Position numbers and translations under genes: made by a program. This document shows, piece after piece, positions 8,340 through 17,274 of a DNA stretch of 39,378 nt; within the stretch, counting starts at the first letter, position 1; every line of letters begins with the position of its first letter. Source of the DNA: Helicobacter bizzozeronii CCUG 35545 (GTDB taxonomy: Bacteria; Campylobacterota; Campylobacteria; Campylobacterales; Helicobacteraceae); NCBI GenBank assembly GCA_000263275.1, contig CAGP01000145.1:10-39387 (forward strand), given 5' to 3'. The notes beneath the pieces were generated by a model. It was not told the origin of the DNA. It made no database searches and worked only from the letters and a program-made list of their open reading frames with translations.

Positions 8340-9990
8340 ATGCAAACCACAATCGGGCAATATCTCTTGGATCGTCTGAAAAGTTATGGAGTCCAACATC
8401 TCTTTGGAGTCCCCGGGGATTATAATTTAGCATTTTTGGACTTGGTAGAAGATGACCCCCATATACAATGGGTGGGGAATTGTAACGAACTCAATGCCTC
8501 CTATGCTGCTGATGGCTATGCACGCTTAAAATCAATGGGGGCATTGCTCACGACCTTTGGGGTGGGAGAACTCAGCGCCATTAATGGCATTGCGGGTTCT
8601 TATGCTGAGAGCGTGCCGGTGGTGAAAATTGTGGGGATGCCCTCTAGGGGGGTTTTCCATAGCCGTAAGCTGGTGCACCACACTTTGGGCGATGGGGAGT
8701 TTTTAAAATTTTACAATATGTACGCAGAGGTGAGCGTTGCCCAAACAATCTTAAATAAGCAAAACGCCCAAAGCGAGATCGATCGGGTCTTGGGGGAGTG
8801 CTTTTTGCACAAAAAACCCGTTTATATTGGTCTGCCTGTCGATGTAACGCATATCCCCATTGAAACTTACGCCCCCTCTCCCCTTGTTGCCAAGAGTGAT
8901 CCCAAGATTTTAAACGCCTTTTTAAAGGACGCTCAAGAATTATTAAGCAAATCCAAATCCCAAGTTGTGATGGCTGATTATGAGGTCAATCGCTACCAGT
9001 TCAACCAAGAACTCACACGCTTTATAGAGGCGGTGAATTTACCCATCGTTTCATTGGCAATGGGTAAGGGGGTCTTTGATGAAACCCACCCTAATTTTAT
9101 TGGCGTTTATAATGGCATTCTGAGCGATGCTAGGGTTTCTTCTTTGATGAAGCATGCAGATTGCGCTATTTTGGTTGGGGTCAAGCTGACCGACTCGATC
9201 ACGGCGGGCTTTCATTATATCCGTGAGCACCACCTTTCTATCCAAATCCACCCCTTTTATAGCCAAATTGGGGAAAAAACCTACGATGATATTTTAATGC
9301 AAGATGTCCTCAAAGCCCTAGCCCAGCTCAAGTTCCAAGCCAGTTTCCCTAAAGAGACACACCCCAAGACTCCCCATTTAAATGGCAAGCTCACCCAAGA
9401 TAAGTTTTTTAAAATCATTCAAGAATACTTACGCCCCCATGATGTCTTGATTGCCGAACAAGGGACTTCATTTTTTGGCGCGATCTCTATGGTTTTGCCC
9501 AGCGGGGTGAGTTTTATTGGCCAGCCTCTGTGGGGATCGATTGGCTATACTTTTGGGGCACTGCTGGGCACTGCTTTAGCCAGCCCTGATCGGCGGCATA
9601 TCTTGCTCATTGGTGATGGGTCCTTCCAGCTGGTCGCCCAAGAACTCTCCACCATGCTCAGAGAGAATATCACGCCCATTATCATTGTGATCAATAATGA
9701 TGGCTACACGGTGGAGCGTTGTATCCATGGGCCCACACGCCAATACAACCACATCAACATGTGGCATTATTCCAAGCTGGCAAGTTTTTTTTGATGTCCA
9801 TTTGGCTAGAGAGGTGGTGAGTTTTCAGGTTTCCAGTGTGGCAGGGCTCAGAGAGGCGCTCTGTGTTGCCCAGCAGAATTCTAAGCTCGCCCTGATTGAA
9901 GCATGCATGGATAAAAAACGATGCGCCCATTTTGTTAAAAAAAATTGGGGGCGTTATTTGGGGCACAGATTTAAATTAAGAAAATTTTAA
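8340..9990 (+). CDS. Indolepyruvate/pyruvate decarboxylase-family ThDP enzyme (one frameshift)
   Basis: Thiamine-diphosphate 2-keto acid decarboxylase. Its N-terminus resembles enterobacterial indolepyruvate decarboxylase more than Zymomonas pyruvate decarboxylase (GVPGDYNL, NELNASYAADGYAR, LTTFGVGELSA, GSYAE, HHTLGDGEF). Catalytic residues are in place: Asp in GDYN (residue 27), cofactor-activating Glu in CNELN (50) and the HH pair (113-114). The C-terminal cofactor motif GDGSFQL...INNDGYTVE is present. The frame breaks at T8 (9785-9792); removing one T gives A-S-F-F-D-V-H-L and 549 aa, the family length. It sits 26 bases after trpA with no obvious terminator or promoter, so it may be read with trp. 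The substrate (indolepyruvate, phenylpyruvate or pyruvate) cannot be settled from sequence. Confidence 0.85.
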
Positions 9991-9991
9991 G

Positions 9992-9997
9992 TAAAAT
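9992..9997 (+). promoter_or_regulatory. Candidate -10 element for the dynamin-like operon
   Basis: TAAAAT immediately follows the decarboxylase stop and lies 38 bases before the small ORF at 10035, a plausible distance for a separate promoter. No clear -35 is seen, which is usual for Helicobacter vegetative promoters. Confidence 0.35.
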
Positions 9998-10034
9998 AAA
10001 GTTAGGATTTTTGGACTTACGATAAGGAGGTTAC

Positions 10035-10157
10035 ATGAATATTCCCTTTTTAGGCGACCGCCAGCAACGAGTCCTTTATTGTTATACAATTTTTGGATTG
10101 TTGGGGTATGGGGCGTATGTCTTGATCAAAGAAATAATCCAAGACTCAGCTGACTGA
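10035..10157 (+). CDS. 40-aa single-span membrane protein
   Basis: Short ORF preceded by a near-perfect AAGGAGG ribosome site five bases before the ATG, which strongly argues that it is translated. The product starts MNIPFLGDRQQRVLYCYTIF, has one hydrophobic segment (about residues 14-31, through G-L-L-G-Y-G-A-Y-V-L-I) and ends in a charged tail K-E-I-I-Q-D-S-A-D. Basic residues before the span suggest the N-terminus is cytoplasmic. It ends eight bases before the first dynamin-like GTPase and is probably co-transcribed with it. I do not recognise a family; a small membrane anchor or regulator of the GTPases is a guess from position. Confidence 0.7.
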   Translation: MNIPFLGDRQQRVLYCYTIFGLLGYGAYVLIKEIIQDSAD

Positions 10158-10165
10158 GGTTCGCA

Positions 10166-12018
10166 ATGTTACCCAGTGGTGTAAAAGCACAGCTTGATTG
10201 TGCTAGGGAGGATTTGCAAAGGGCGACAGAGGCATTTAGCGATCTAGAAGAACACAAGGTCTTTGGGCAGTGGTTGGCAAAAAGGTGCGTGGATTTTGAG
10301 GCACACAAAGCCAAGAGCCTAAGGTGCATGGCAGACCTAGAGCAAGAGGGCAGGGCAGAGGTTGTGATCGCCTTCTTTGGTGAAACCAATGCGGGCAAAT
10401 CCACGCTCATTGAAACCTTACGCCTTTTCTTCAAGGAAGAGAGTAAGCTCCAACAGCAAGCGTCCTTTAAAAAAGTGCAAGCGCATTTTAAAACACTCAG
10501 CCCTAGAGAGCAAGAGCAAAGTTTAGGCTTGGCTGATGGGGCGATCATTGGGGATGGGAGAACTGATTTCACCAAAGACTTTACCCCCTATCATTTTACC
10601 CTGCGGGGGGGGGGGGGAACGAAACCTCTTTCACTCTATTAGATGTCCCTGGGATTGAAGGGCAAGAGGCAAAGGTTAGGGGGCAGATTGAAAGGGCACT
10701 TTTACAAGCCCATGTCATTTTTTATGTTAATCGAGAGTGTTCCCCAGAAAAGGGCACGCTAGCCAAAATCAAGAGCTACTTAAACGATCAAAGCCGGGTT
10801 TATTTTTTCTACAATAAGAGTGTAGCCAGTCCGGAAAGCTTGCAAGAACCCTTGATCCAAGATGATGAGGAACATGCCTTAAAACAAGCAGATGCCAGGA
10901 TGCAAGAGGCTTTGGGGTCTTGCTATCAAGGGCACCAAGTCGTGCGCGCCCAAGCGGCGTTCTTGGCATTAGCCACGTGTCTGTGGCAAGAGGACGACTT
11001 TAAAGAGGGCGGGGGGAGTCAGTTTTCACACACTTGGCGCACGCAACAAAGATTCTTGAAAGAATACAGCGCACCAGAACTTTTAAAGCAGAGTAATTTA
11101 GATGTGTTGTGCCAATTAATCAAGGAGATAGGGGACACACAAGCAGAGATCATTTATCAAGACAGATGCCACAAGACCTCCCAAATCTTGATAGCATGCG
11201 CTGGGGATTTGCACCAAAGTGCCCAAGCCATGTTGGATAAAAATAATCAGCTTAGGGAACAAATGCCCGCTAGAATCTCTGAACTTAGATTGTTGCCCAG
11301 AAGAACGCGTGCATTTTTAGCAAGAGAGATGAGCCAAGCCCTCCAAGGTTTTAAAAGTGCCAGCGAGGATGCCGTATATGGCTACATTAGGCTAGATGTC
11401 AGCGATGGGGAGTTTAGGGAAGAAGCCAATGGAGTCTTAAGAAGGCAGTTTGATAAATTTGGTGATGTTTCCACCCAAAAAGTTAAATTGCGTCTCCAAG
11501 CATTCGAGGAAGATGTAAGGGCAGTCATGGCAGATTTTAACCACTTAGCCGAATCGGTTGAAAGTGGGGAAGTGTATTTAGGGCATCACCACGATCAAGA
11601 GTTTGACACAGATAGCGGGATTGATTGGTGGAAGTTAGGGGGTGCTGGGGCGACTATTGGGGGGTTATTAATGTTTGATTTGCTCAATTTTTGGAATCCG
11701 GCTGGGTGGATTGGCATGGGTGCTACGGCACTCTTGCTCTACAATGCGACACGCAAGTTTTTTGATAGCGACTTTAAGAAAAGAGAGCAACGCAAGGCTT
11801 TTAACAAGGACTTGGATGAGCAGATTCGCCACATAGAAGACAGGATCAAAGATTTTCTCGAAAATATCGAGCATGAACTAGAGGGTGTGGTAGAGAAGAT
11901 CATTAAAAACCTAGAGGGCGTTTTGATCCAAAGAGAAGAGGGGTGCAAGACTTTACGCAATATTGCCATGAGTTTAGATAAGCGAGCTGGGAAACTCCAA
12001 CTAAGGGGGAGAAGATAA
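10166..12018 (+). CDS. Dynamin-like GTPase 1, phase-variable by a G13 tract (OFF as given)
   Basis: Large GTPase of the bacterial dynamin-like group. The P-loop G-E-T-N-A-G-K-S-T is at residues 72-80, the switch region T-D-F-T-K-D-F-T near 133-140, the G3 motif D-V-P-G-I-E-G just after the G tract, and a likely G4 segment Y-N-K-S further on. A hydrophobic paddle-like segment (G-G-L-L-M-F-D-L-L-N-F-W-N-P-A-G-W-I-G-M-G) lies in the C-terminal half, between helical regions. With 13 G (10605-10617) translation stops at 10642 after 158 aa, before G3; 14 G gives 617 aa and 11 G gives 616. The start used is ATG/TTG-region M-L-P-S-G at 10166. Its TAA overlaps the next GTPase (TAATG). The arrangement recalls the C. 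jejuni tandem dynamin-like pair Cj0411/Cj0412, recalled from memory. Confidence 0.85.
10605..10617 (+). repeat. G13 mononucleotide tract inside dynamin-like GTPase 1
   Basis: Thirteen consecutive G follow CTGC and precede AACGAAACC. The tract encodes Arg plus a run of Gly between the P-loop half and the G3 motif. The downstream frame is open only with 11 or 14 G, so the present length is OFF. It is the longest mononucleotide run in the window and falls in the length range at which Helicobacter G/C tracts slip frequently. Confidence 0.93.
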
Positions 12019-13629
12019 TGCAAGAGACACTAGAGACACTCCAACAAAAGAGGCAAATCTTAGATCGGCTTCAAGACTTCATCAAGGAGGGTTTGGGGAT
12101 TGAAAAGTCCATGCAGGTTAAATTGGTTGAGGGGGGCTGGGAAGAAAAGATCGAACACGCCAAACAACATGGCAAATTAAAAGTGGTGCTTGTTGGGGGG
12201 TTTTCTGAGGGTAAAACTTCCATTGCGGCAGCTTGGTTAGAGAACTTAGACAAATCCCACATGAAAATTGCCCACGAAGAATCTTCCGATCAAATTGATG
12301 TCTATGATGCAAAGGGGTGTATCCAGCTGGTGGATACACCCGGTCTCTTTGGGTTTAAACAAAAGCGCGGTGATACCGGTGAAACCCAAGAATACCAAAA
12401 GATCACCGAAAAGTATTTGAGCCAAGCGCATTTGATCCTGTATGTGATGAACCCAACTAATCCCATCAAGGAGAGCCACAAAGAGGAATTGTGTTGGCTA
12501 TTTAAGGAGCTCGATCTCTTACCCAGAAGCGTGTTTGTGCTCAGTAAATTTGATAAAGTGGCAGATCTCAAAGATGAGGGGGACTACGAACACCATTTGG
12601 CGATCAAACAAGAGAATGTGCGTGGGCGCTTGCAAGAGATGATCGGATTAGATGAGGGACAAGCCAAGAGTTTGGACATTGTGGCGGTGGCGGCTAACCC
12701 ATTTGGTAAGGATAGGGGCGTGGAATATTGGCTTGAACACCTAGAGGAGTTCCACCGCTATTCACACATTGAATCGTTGCAAAAAGCCACTGAGGCAAAA
12801 AATTGCAGCCAATGGTGGGGTTGAGAGCTTGATTTTAAAAGCCCAAAAAAGCGTTCTAAGCGATTTGTTGCACCCTTGCTTAAAAAAGGGGCAGGGCATG
12901 TTAGAAAAGATCGGTGCAGAGATTAGGGCTTTGCAAGAAACACATGCAAAGATGTCTGCAGATTTAGGGGAGCTCAAACAGAACATAGAGACTAGCAAAG
13001 AGAGCTTAGAGGCATTCTTTGCCGATCACTTCAAACGCTTGTTGGAGAATCTTGAGGAAACGGGCTTGAATAATATTAAGGAGTTTTTGGAAAGGTGGAT
13101 TGGGGCGGGAGGTAGCGTCCTTAAAAACACCATTGAGGAAAAATTCAACCAAGAAAAAGCAATTATCGATGTGGAATTTGCGTCCATCGCAACCAAATTT
13201 GAGACAGAGGCAAGCGATTTTGAGAAAATCCTAAAGGGTGTCAAGTATTTTACCGGGACAGGAACCGCTACTGGCGCAGCCAGCATGCTAACGGGTATGC
13301 TTGAGGGCTTGGGCTTGGGGGCAAAAGCCTTGAGCAGAGTTACGGCTATTTTAGGTGCTGTAACTATTGTGCTGGAAACTATTGAGCGGATTTGGGAAGG
13401 GATTAAGAAATCAGAGTTGGAGGAGGATAAGAAAGAGCTAAGGGCTGAGGTGGAAAAGGTCAAAGAAGATGTGTTTAAAATCATTGGCCAGTTTTACCAA
13501 GAAGGTCTTGAAGCTTATGAAGACTTGAATCTAGCCATTATCAATCTTAAAAATGAGATTAAGTCTTCAAAGGAGCGTCAAAAAACACTGGAGGATTGGA
13601 TAGCGCATGGCAAGACCATAGAAGCATGA
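12018..13629 (+). CDS. Dynamin-like GTPase 2 (one frameshift)
   Basis: Second GTPase of the tandem pair. The P-loop G-G-F-S-E-G-K-T-S ends at residue 68, G3 D-T-P-G-L-F-G starts at 106 and G4 S-K-F-D-K is at 176-180. The C-terminal half is rich in heptad-like helices and contains a hydrophobic stretch (T-G-A-A-S-M-L-T-G-M-L-E-G-L-G-L-G-A and V-T-A-I-L-G-A-V-T-I-V-L) that may be the membrane paddle. The frame breaks at A6 (12797-12802). Removing one A joins T-E-A-K to I-A-A-N-G-G-V-E and gives 536 aa. The start overlaps the stop of GTPase 1, implying coupled translation and a hetero-oligomer. In the OFF state of GTPase 1 this protein would be made, if at all, without its partner. Confidence 0.83.
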
Positions 13630-13665
13630 TGGGTGTTGCTTTGGTCCTAAGATAGGTGAAAGCCC

Positions 13666-14025
13666 GTGCTGGCAAACTTGATCACTTTATCGATCATAGG
13701 TTTTGTTGTGGTGGGGTTGGTGGGCTATGTCGTGGGCAATATCAAAACACATGGTTTCATCAAAGGCGTTTTTTGGTCTGCTCTGGGCACCACGCTACTG
13801 GTTTGCCTTGTGCGTTTTATATTCTTTGATGGTGGCTTGATCTCTCTTTTGATCGCCCTTGCTTTATTGATTTTTTCCTATTTTCAAGAGGGCAACTTCC
13901 TATCTATTTATATCGCCCTTGGACTATCATTCTTCTTGCTCTTTGCCCATAAAGACCTCTTACATCTTTTGATCGCTGTGGGCACTCTGCTTTTTTTCAT
14001 TGCGGGCTTGTGGTGGGGTTTCTAG
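13666..14025 (+). CDS. 119-aa multi-span membrane protein at the end of the dynamin-like operon
   Basis: Very hydrophobic protein with about four predicted membrane spans: residues 5-25 (L-I-T-L-S-I-I-G-F-V-V-V-G), 38-52, 55-90 (possibly two) and 98-118 ending L-F-F-I-A-G-L-W-W-G-F. The GTG start at 13666 has an AGGTGA site upstream. It lies 36 bases after GTPase 2 on the same strand with no promoter visible between, so it is probably part of the same unit. No family is recognised. It converges on the glycosyltransferase gene 39 bases away. Confidence 0.7.
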   Translation: MLANLITLSIIGFVVVGLVGYVVGNIKTHGFIKGVFWSALGTTLLVCLVRFIFFDGGLISLLIALALLIFSYFQEGNFLSIYIALGLSFFLLFAHKDLLHLLIAVGTLLFFIAGLWWGF

Positions 14026-14064
14026 CAATTCTTGTGTGGACTATTAGAATCGACCCCTTCTAGC

Positions 14065-15326
14065 TTAGTCCCCTAACATTTTTTCTATAATCGCCATATG
14101 TTTTTCCATGCTCTCCTCCAGATCAAACTTTTTGATCCGCTCCAAGCCCTTTTCTATGCATTGTTTTCTCAAGACCTCATCCATTAGGGCAACTTCTAAT
14201 TGCCTGGCGATGTCTTGGACATCGTGAGGGTTACAATAAAATCCTGCATCGCCTAAGATTTCTGGCATGCACGAGAGATGGCTGGTCAAGATGACACATT
14301 TAGCCTGCATGGCCTCTACCATGGGCAAACCAAAACCCTCCGCCCAACTCCCAAACCATAAAAGTCGGGCGTTGGCATAGAGGGTTTGCAACAGCGCATC
14401 AGAGATGTGGCCCAAGTTGATCAAAAAGTCTTCTGATTTGATTCCTAAATGGTCGGTGTTGATACCAGGTCCTGCCAACACCACCTTAAAACGCTGTTGC
14501 AACGCTTGGGGCAAGAGTTTAAACGCCGCGATCAAATTTTTAGCATTCTTGCGTGGCGATCCAGCCCCCACGACCAAAATAAATTCCCCCAAGTTAGGGG
14601 GCAAATTGGCGTAACTGCCCTTGTATTCCCGCACCCCATGGTAGATCACATGCACCCTAGATTCTGCAAATCCAAAGGTTTTCAGGATATCTGATTTGGT
14701 GGATTGGCTAATGGTGATCACTTCTGTATAAGCAGACATCCGCGGATAAACATAGTGTGCCCACCGCGCCCGATCTTCATCAGACAAACACCATGCCTTT
14801 GGATCGCACAAAGGCAGGTCATGGATAGTGCCCAAGATTTTTTTTAGCCCTAAGGGGAAGAGCCATAAAGCCCGGTTCAATGTAGAGATCAAAGGTTTGA
14901 TTACAAGGGGCTTTGTTGCACCTAAATAACATATTCCACACCAGCTTATATCTTAAAAATAAATAAAATTTTTGTGGCAACAGGTCCCGCAATGTTCTTA
15001 AAAGATTTTTGAAAAATTGGGAAAACCCAGCCCGGGCGGGCGTTTTGGCGTGTTGCGTTAGTGGTTGTTCAGATGGCTTAGCAGAGAGAGAGAGAGCGGA
15101 ATTTTTCCAAATCTTCCAAATTATCAAAGAGCATTGGGGCACGCCATAATGTTGGGTTATTAAACAAATTGAGATGATACAGCCCATCCTTAACAACCAG
15201 CTGTATGCTGACATCGTCCTTATTCTCAAAGTGTTTTTCGAGGGCTTTAATCAAGGTCAGCGTGTAATACCCAAGACCGGTCAAATCATATAGAAGAATC
15301 GAAGCATTAACAACAATCTTTTTCAA
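14065..15326 (-). CDS. GT4-type glycosyltransferase, phase-variable by an (AG)7 tract (OFF as given)
   Basis: Retaining glycosyltransferase, probably acting on LPS or another envelope glycan. The N-terminus (VVNASILLYDLTGLGYYTLT) is of the family that binds the acceptor. The C-terminal donor domain has the VVGAGSPRKNAKNLI segment and the E-x7-E motif E-G-F-G-L-P-M-V-E. Two disruptions separate the parts. The sense-strand (CT)7 tract at 15083-15096 puts a TAA directly after the repeat (82-aa product); eight or five units would read S-L-S-L-S-A-K-P-S-E-Q. A T8 run (14838-14845) needs one base fewer to read R-A-K-K-I-L-G-T-I-H. The repaired length is about 420 aa. It lies 20 bases after an outer membrane protein gene and is the last gene of the glmU-lpxB operon. 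The acceptor sugar is unknown. Confidence 0.8.
15083..15096. repeat. (AG)7 dinucleotide tract in the glycosyltransferase
   Basis: Seven perfect AG units (CT on the coding strand). Adding one CT, or removing two, restores the downstream frame. It is therefore a translational switch in the OFF setting, distinct from the A/T homopolymer frameshifts elsewhere. Confidence 0.88.
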
Positions 15327-15346
15327 AAAACCTCCAAATGTGTAGT

Positions 15347-16216
15347 TTAAAACCCATAGACATAATTCACATATGCACTCACCACCCGCCTTAGGGTGTA
15401 ACTCTCTTGAGAACCCGGACCAGCGATCTTAAGATAGCCATTAACTTTTGTGTTGGTGGCTTGGAAGTAGGGGTCATTAATGGTGGGGATGCGCACGCCT
15501 AGCTCAAAGCCTTGGTGCTTAAAGTGAAACCTAAAGCCCACATTCACAATCACCTGTATATAAGTGGGGTTAAAATGCGCGCTGTAGCCCTCTTTGGGGT
15601 TTTTGGACTTTTTATAGGCATTTTGGTAAAAATCCTCCATGCTGATGCACTCAATAGGCATAAAATTAGCATCTAGGGCTAGATATTGGCATTTATTTTT
15701 GGCATAGCTTTTATCCATCAGCCAGCTACTCCCCCCAATCATCACCCCCCCAAAGAGCCCATAACCCCAATGCCCCTTTTCATAGAAGTTATATAGGAAA
15801 TCCAAACCTGCGCCATAGAAAAAATTAATAGAGGGTTGGGTGGCTGGGGCATAAATGGGTTTTTGGGTGCGGGCATTAAAGCCAATTTGTGCCCTGTAGG
15901 CATAATCCCCCCCTTGTGCGCTAAAAAAGCCGTAGTAACGCAAACCAAATCGTTTTTTGTAGCCAAAAAATTGTTTGTAGCCCGCTTGTAAATTGCCCCC
16001 ATACAGATTGCCCTTGTAAATTTGGGTGGGGTAACTCCTGCCGGGCATGCTAAAGGAAATATGATAGCGCAAATCTTGGATCAAAAAGCCCGTTACATTT
16101 TGTTTGTAAGTGCTGTTAAAATAAGAATACTCAAACCCCCCGCCCACAAAAGCCCCGTTTTTTTCGGCATTTAAAAACATGCTCCCCGCCACTAAAATTA
16201 AGCCTAGCCTACGCAT
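15347..16216 (-). CDS. Helicobacter outer membrane protein
   Basis: 289 aa from ATG 16216; a longer frame to 16255 exists but would lie inside lpxB, and the chosen start gives a proper signal peptide ([17 protein letters not shown], cleavage before E-K-N-G-A-F). The mature start G-A-F-V-G-G-G-F-E-Y-S, the repeated Y-K-Q-F-F-G-Y / L-R-Y-Y-G-F-F and Y-G-L-F-G-G-V-M-I-G-G blocks and the final Y-V-N-Y-V-Y-G-F are the pattern of small Helicobacter beta-barrel proteins. Two cysteines (in K-C-Q-Y and I-E-C-I) are about 15 residues apart and could form a loop disulfide. It overlaps the lpxB 3' end by eight bases and lies in the glmU-lpxB-glycosyltransferase operon. Ligand unknown. Confidence 0.85.
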   Translation of the reverse strand: MRRLGLILVAGSMFLNAEKNGAFVGGGFEYSYFNSTYKQNVTGFLIQDLRYHISFSMPGRSYPTQIYKGNLYGGNLQAGYKQFFGYKKRFGLRYYGFFSAQGGDYAYRAQIGFNARTQKPIYAPATQPSINFFYGAGLDFLYNFYEKGHWGYGLFGGVMIGGSSWLMDKSYAKNKCQYLALDANFMPIECISMEDFYQNAYKKSKNPKEGYSAHFNPTYIQVIVNVGFRFHFKHQGFELGVRIPTINDPYFQATNTKVNGYLKIAGPGSQESYTLRRVVSAYVNYVYGF

Positions 16217-17274
16217 AAGCCTTGATCCAATCTGCCACCATAGACGCACTCCCATGCGCTAGGTAGGTGCGGATTTTTTGGGATTGTTCAAAAAAGCGTT
16301 GGCGATCCATGCTGTGGTAAATTTCTAATAAGTTAGTTGCATTCAAGCTCTCTTGGACCAGCTCGGTGTGTAGCATGGTTTTCCCCCGCCCGGGGCGTTC
16401 ATTATGCAAGGCATTATAAAAGATATTGGCTAGCCCAATGCAGGTGAGTTTGACCAAATTTTTAGCGATGAAAAAATCTAGGGGTCTTGCCTTGTAGCCC
16501 AACACAAAGGGCGTGCCAATCAAGGTCGCCTCTAGGGTGGCTGTCCCGCTACAAATAAAAGCAAAGGCACTTTCATACAGGCTTTTATGCGTGTCATAGG
16601 AGATTTCAAACATGTCTAAATCATCCCCATACAATGCCCTTAAATCCTCGCCCTGCAAACTCTTAGGCACAACCAAAACATGCTTTTCAGGGATTTGTTT
16701 GGCGACTTCTACAAAAATGGGGAACATCGTGCGGATTTCTTGCTTGCGGCTACCGGGCATAAAGACCACGCCCTCCCCTTGCGGGCTGCTCTTTTGGTAG
16801 GCAATCTCATCTAAGAGGGGATGCCCTACAAATACCGCCTTGTGTTGGTAAAATTGGAGCTCAAAGGGCAAGATAGCCGCCAATTTATCGCAATTAGCTT
16901 CAATGATGGGGGCGCGGTAAGCCTTCCACGCCCACACTTGGGGGAGGATGTAGTAAATAATGGGCTTATTGGGCGTGATTTTTTTTAATGCGTTTGGCTA
17001 GGGGGATGTTAAAAGAACTAGAGTCCATCAGCAAGATCAAATCGGCTTGCTTGGAGAGTTCCACCATCGCCTTAAGGGCTTTGTAAAAAAACAACAAACG
17101 GCTAAAAACCTCCTTAAAGCCCATCACGCTAAAGGACTTGGGGCTAAATAGGGGTTTGTCTTGGGGTTCTAAAGGCTCATAAATGCCTAGCCACTCAATC
17201 CCGCTTAAATGTGTGCGTAAAGCCTGCAAATGCACATTAGAGCTCACTTCTAGGGCACTCACAAGGACTTTCAT
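16209..17274 (-). CDS. lpxB: Lipid-A-disaccharide synthase (one frameshift)
   Basis: Transfers 2,3-diacylglucosamine-1-phosphate from UDP-2,3-diacylglucosamine onto lipid X at the inner membrane, forming the lipid A disaccharide. The N-terminal part ([28 protein letters not shown]) and C-terminal part ([27 protein letters not shown]) are both conserved. The frame breaks at T8 (16979-16986); removing one base gives [15 protein letters not shown] and 354 aa. Being essential in most Gram-negatives, it argues that the frameshift is a sequence error. The ATG overlaps the glmU TGA. Confidence 0.92.

Noticed and set aside
9785-9792. T8 in the decarboxylase as a phase-variation switch
   Set aside because: It matches the uniform +1 A/T pattern seen in essential genes, so error is more likely; I cannot exclude slippage without reads.
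14026-14064. Hairpin terminator between the convergent operons
   Set aside because: Only a weak ATTCT/AGAAT pairing with a long loop and no T run.
15096-16255. Longer start for the outer membrane protein at 16255
   Set aside because: It would overlap lpxB by 47 bases and bury the signal peptide; ATG 16216 gives a standard signal.
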